A model generated the notes under the pieces. It did no database searches. It was not told where the DNA came from and saw only the letters and a list, made by a program, of their open reading frames with translations. The translations under genes and the position numbers were made by a program. From the NCBI RefSeq assembly GCF_000335475.2, contig NZ_ANAH02000001.1, positions 620,001 through 684,000 on the forward strand: a stretch of DNA of 64,000 nt. Reading direction: 5' to 3'. Shown here piece after piece: positions 62,336 through 64,000 of the stretch. The stretch is from Cystobacter fuscus DSM 2262. GTDB lineage: Bacteria; Myxococcota; Myxococcia; Myxococcales; Myxococcaceae. Every line of letters starts with the position of its first letter. Position 1 is the first letter of the stretch.

Positions 62336-63832
62336 CTACGTGGCCGCCTGGGGCAGATCGGACACCAGGCGAATGGAGGCAGTCAGTTCGTTGAGCTGGA
62401 AGTGGGGGCGGAGGAACACCACCGCGCGGTAGTTGCCAGGGTGACCCGGTACCTCGGTGACGTCCACCCGCGCCTCGCGCAGCGGCTGGCGGGCCTTGAT
62501 GGAGAAGGACGCGTTCTCATTGATCTGCACGTACTGGCTGATCCACCGGTTGAGGTAGTCGGAGATCTCCTGCCGAGAGGCGAAACCGCCAATCTTGTCG
62601 CGCATGATGACCTTGAGGTAGTGCGCGAAGCGCGAGGCGGACAGGAGATAGGGAAGCTGGGAAGACAGCTCCGCGTTGGCGTTGGCCTGGGGCGTGTCGT
62701 AGCGGCGGGGCTTGTTGGCCGTCTGCGAACCGAAGAAGGCCGCGTAGTCGGTTCCCTTGCAATGACACAGGGTGATGAAGCCCAGGTCGCTCAATTCCTT
62801 CTCACGCCGGTCGGTGATGGCCACCTCGGTGGGGCATTTCTGGGCGATGTCTCCCTCGTCGGTGCGGAACGTATGGGTGGGCAGCCCCTGGACGATGCCA
62901 CCTCCCTCCACCCCGCGGATGTTGGCGCACCACTGGTGCTGGGCGAAGGCGGAGGTGATGCGCAGGCCCAGGGCGTATGCCGCGTTGCCCCACAGATACT
63001 TGCGGTGATCGCGGCCATCCACGTCTTCCCGGTAGCCGAAGCCGTCCACGGGCACCGTGTCCTCACCATAGGGCAGCCGCGCCAGGATATGGGGCAGCAC
63101 CAGCGCCACGTAGCGGGCGTCCTCCGAGTCCCGGAAGCTGCGCCAGCGGATGAGCTCGGTGCTCTCGAAGATGCGCGCCAGGTCTCTCGGGGCACCGATG
63201 TCCGTGAAGCTGTCCAGGTCGAACAGTGAGGGACTGGCCGCGGTGATGAAGGGTGCGTGGGCGGCGGCGGCCACGCGGGAGATGGACTCCAGCAGCGCCA
63301 CGTCCCGCGGAACGCGGCCGAACTCATAGTCGCCGATGAGCACCCCATAGGGCTGTCCGCCGAAGGTGCCGTACTCCTCCTCGTAGACCTTCTTGAAGAG
63401 GGCGCTCTGGTCGAACTCGGGCGCCCGCTCCAGGTCATCCAGCAGCTCCTTCTTGGTGGCGTGCAGGACCCGCAGCTTCAGGTTCGTCCCTGTCTCGGTG
63501 CCATGGACCAGCATGTGCAGCCCCCGCCAGGAGGCCTCCAGCCGCTGGAAGGACTCGGTATGGAGCACCTCGTCGAGCTGCGCACCCAGCAGCTCGTCGA
63601 TGCGGGCGATGCGCTGGTTGATGAGCGCGACCAGGTCCACGTCGCTCGGGATGGACTCGGTGGTGAGTGCCTGGTCCACGAGCTCGCTCACCAGCTCGCG
63701 GGCGCGGGGCTGCTGGCTGTCATCGCGCGCCAGCCTGCCCTCCTCGATGATGCGCGCCAGCAGTCCCTGCTCCGGCTCCGCCACCGCGGCCTGTACTCCC
63801 TGCGTCGCTTCTTGCGTTTCTTCCTCGAACAT
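62336..63832 (-). CDS. tssC: T6SS contractile sheath large subunit TssC
   Basis: 498 residues. Seen: IDELLGAQLDEVLHTESFQR, LEASWRGLHMLV, YGVLIGDYEFG, EDTVPVDGFGY-like segments, LPYLLSASRFAHYLKVIMRD, and the C-terminal FLRPHFQLNELTASIRLVSD, all TssC (ImpC/VipB) signatures. Pairs with TssB to form the sheath that contracts around Hcp. Starts 45 bases after the tssB stop. Confidence 0.96.
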   Translation of the reverse strand: MFEEETQEATQGVQAAVAEPEQGLLARIIEEGRLARDDSQQPRARELVSELVDQALTTESIPSDVDLVALINQRIARIDELLGAQLDEVLHTESFQRLEASWRGLHMLVHGTETGTNLKLRVLHATKKELLDDLERAPEFDQSALFKKVYEEEYGTFGGQPYGVLIGDYEFGRVPRDVALLESISRVAAAAHAPFITAASPSLFDLDSFTDIGAPRDLARIFESTELIRWRSFRDSEDARYVALVLPHILARLPYGEDTVPVDGFGYREDVDGRDHRKYLWGNAAYALGLRITSAFAQHQWCANIRGVEGGGIVQGLPTHTFRTDEGDIAQKCPTEVAITDRREKELSDLGFITLCHCKGTDYAAFFGSQTANKPRRYDTPQANANAELSSQLPYLLSASRFAHYLKVIMRDKIGGFASRQEISDYLNRWISQYVQINENASFSIKARQPLREARVDVTEVPGHPGNYRAVVFLRPHFQLNELTASIRLVSDLPQAAT

Positions 63833-63877
63833 CTCTCTCTCCGTGTGGGATATGGGTGGATGGATGGGACCGGGTGC

Positions 63878-64000
63878 TCACGGCTCGCGCTTCGTCGCCA
63901 GCTCGGACTGGAGCGCCTGGAGCCGGGCCCTGTCGGCCAGCGAGGACCGCAGCACGTCCGCCAGCGCGTCATTGCCGTCCAGCTTGGCGATCAAGTCCAC
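63878..64000 (-). CDS. tssB: T6SS sheath small subunit TssB, C-terminal part (cut by window end)
   Basis: The last 40 residues: VDLIAKLDGNDALADVLRSS then LADRARLQALQSELATKREP, the usual end of TssB (ImpB/VipA), where a helix packs on TssC. The rest lies beyond the window. Further tss genes are expected on that side. Confidence 0.88.
   Translation of the reverse strand: MDLIAKLDGNDALADVLRSSLADRARLQALQSELATKREP

Overview
The window is high-GC DNA with the gene content of a myxobacterium, most likely suborder Cystobacterineae (Archangium/Cystobacter-like). Pointers are a Ser/Thr kinase with an HRDVSPQN catalytic loop, lipoproteins with choice-of-anchor-D/ASH repeats, a lipoprotein nuclease toxin of the kind myxobacteria exchange between kin, myxobacterial hypothetical families and a type VI secretion (T6SS) cluster. 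The assignment rests on protein families recalled from memory, not on a search. No rRNA, tRNA, CRISPR array or complete insertion sequence was seen.

Layout. 1-3.9 kb: the end of a Coq4-family gene, a broken PadR regulator, two ATGTACAC palindromes, then a tight Baeyer-Villiger monooxygenase / short-chain dehydrogenase / Coq4 operon. 3.9-7.3 kb: an SBF-like transporter, two tandem secreted paralogues, a small gene, a remnant and an alpha/beta hydrolase. 7.5-11.8 kb: an ASH-repeat lipoprotein and a Ser/Thr kinase. 11.9-14.7 kb: a hemin ABC importer (hmuTUV) behind a Fur-like palindrome. 14.7-18.5 kb: ttcA, a TerB-like protein, a PhnD-like binding protein and ribonuclease D. 18.6-28.1 kb: a Cys-rich helical protein, DUF2339, an Rpn-type nuclease, a two-kinase isoprenoid fusion (VTE5/VTE6-like), GH13 glucosidase, a histidine kinase broken by internal deletion, a sterol-desaturase-like hydroxylase and a hypothetical protein.

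28.2-32.9 kb: a 1274-residue protein with an exported sensor half, membrane segments and a cytosolic NACHT-type NTPase, divergent from a secreted protein. 32.9-39.5 kb: MFS exporter, Nudix, M32 carboxypeptidase, a hypothetical, RF3 and RidA. 39.5-41.6 kb: a lipoprotein nuclease toxin with its putative immunity gene, framed by a 53/54-bp direct repeat. 41.6-50.1 kb: lipase-like lipoprotein, other envelope proteins, a multi-PAS histidine kinase. 50.1-53.2 kb: remnants of a TetR and a DoxX gene, then ester cyclase and MBL-fold genes divergent from an intact TetR regulator with palindromic operators.

53.2-55.7 kb: a bufferin/HvfA-like copper-peptide operon (Cys-rich precursor, MNIO/DUF692 enzyme, DUF2063 partner). 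55.8-64 kb: T6SS genes tssB, tssC, hcp, tssF, tssG and vgrG plus a MORN-type protein, with a divergent gene for a small caspase-fold-like protein between hcp and tssC.

The most promising leads are the repeat-flanked toxin-immunity cassette, the tandem-repeat bufferin precursor, the transmembrane NACHT protein, the caspase-like protein inside the T6SS cluster and the Coq4-BVMO operon in a lineage that normally uses menaquinone.
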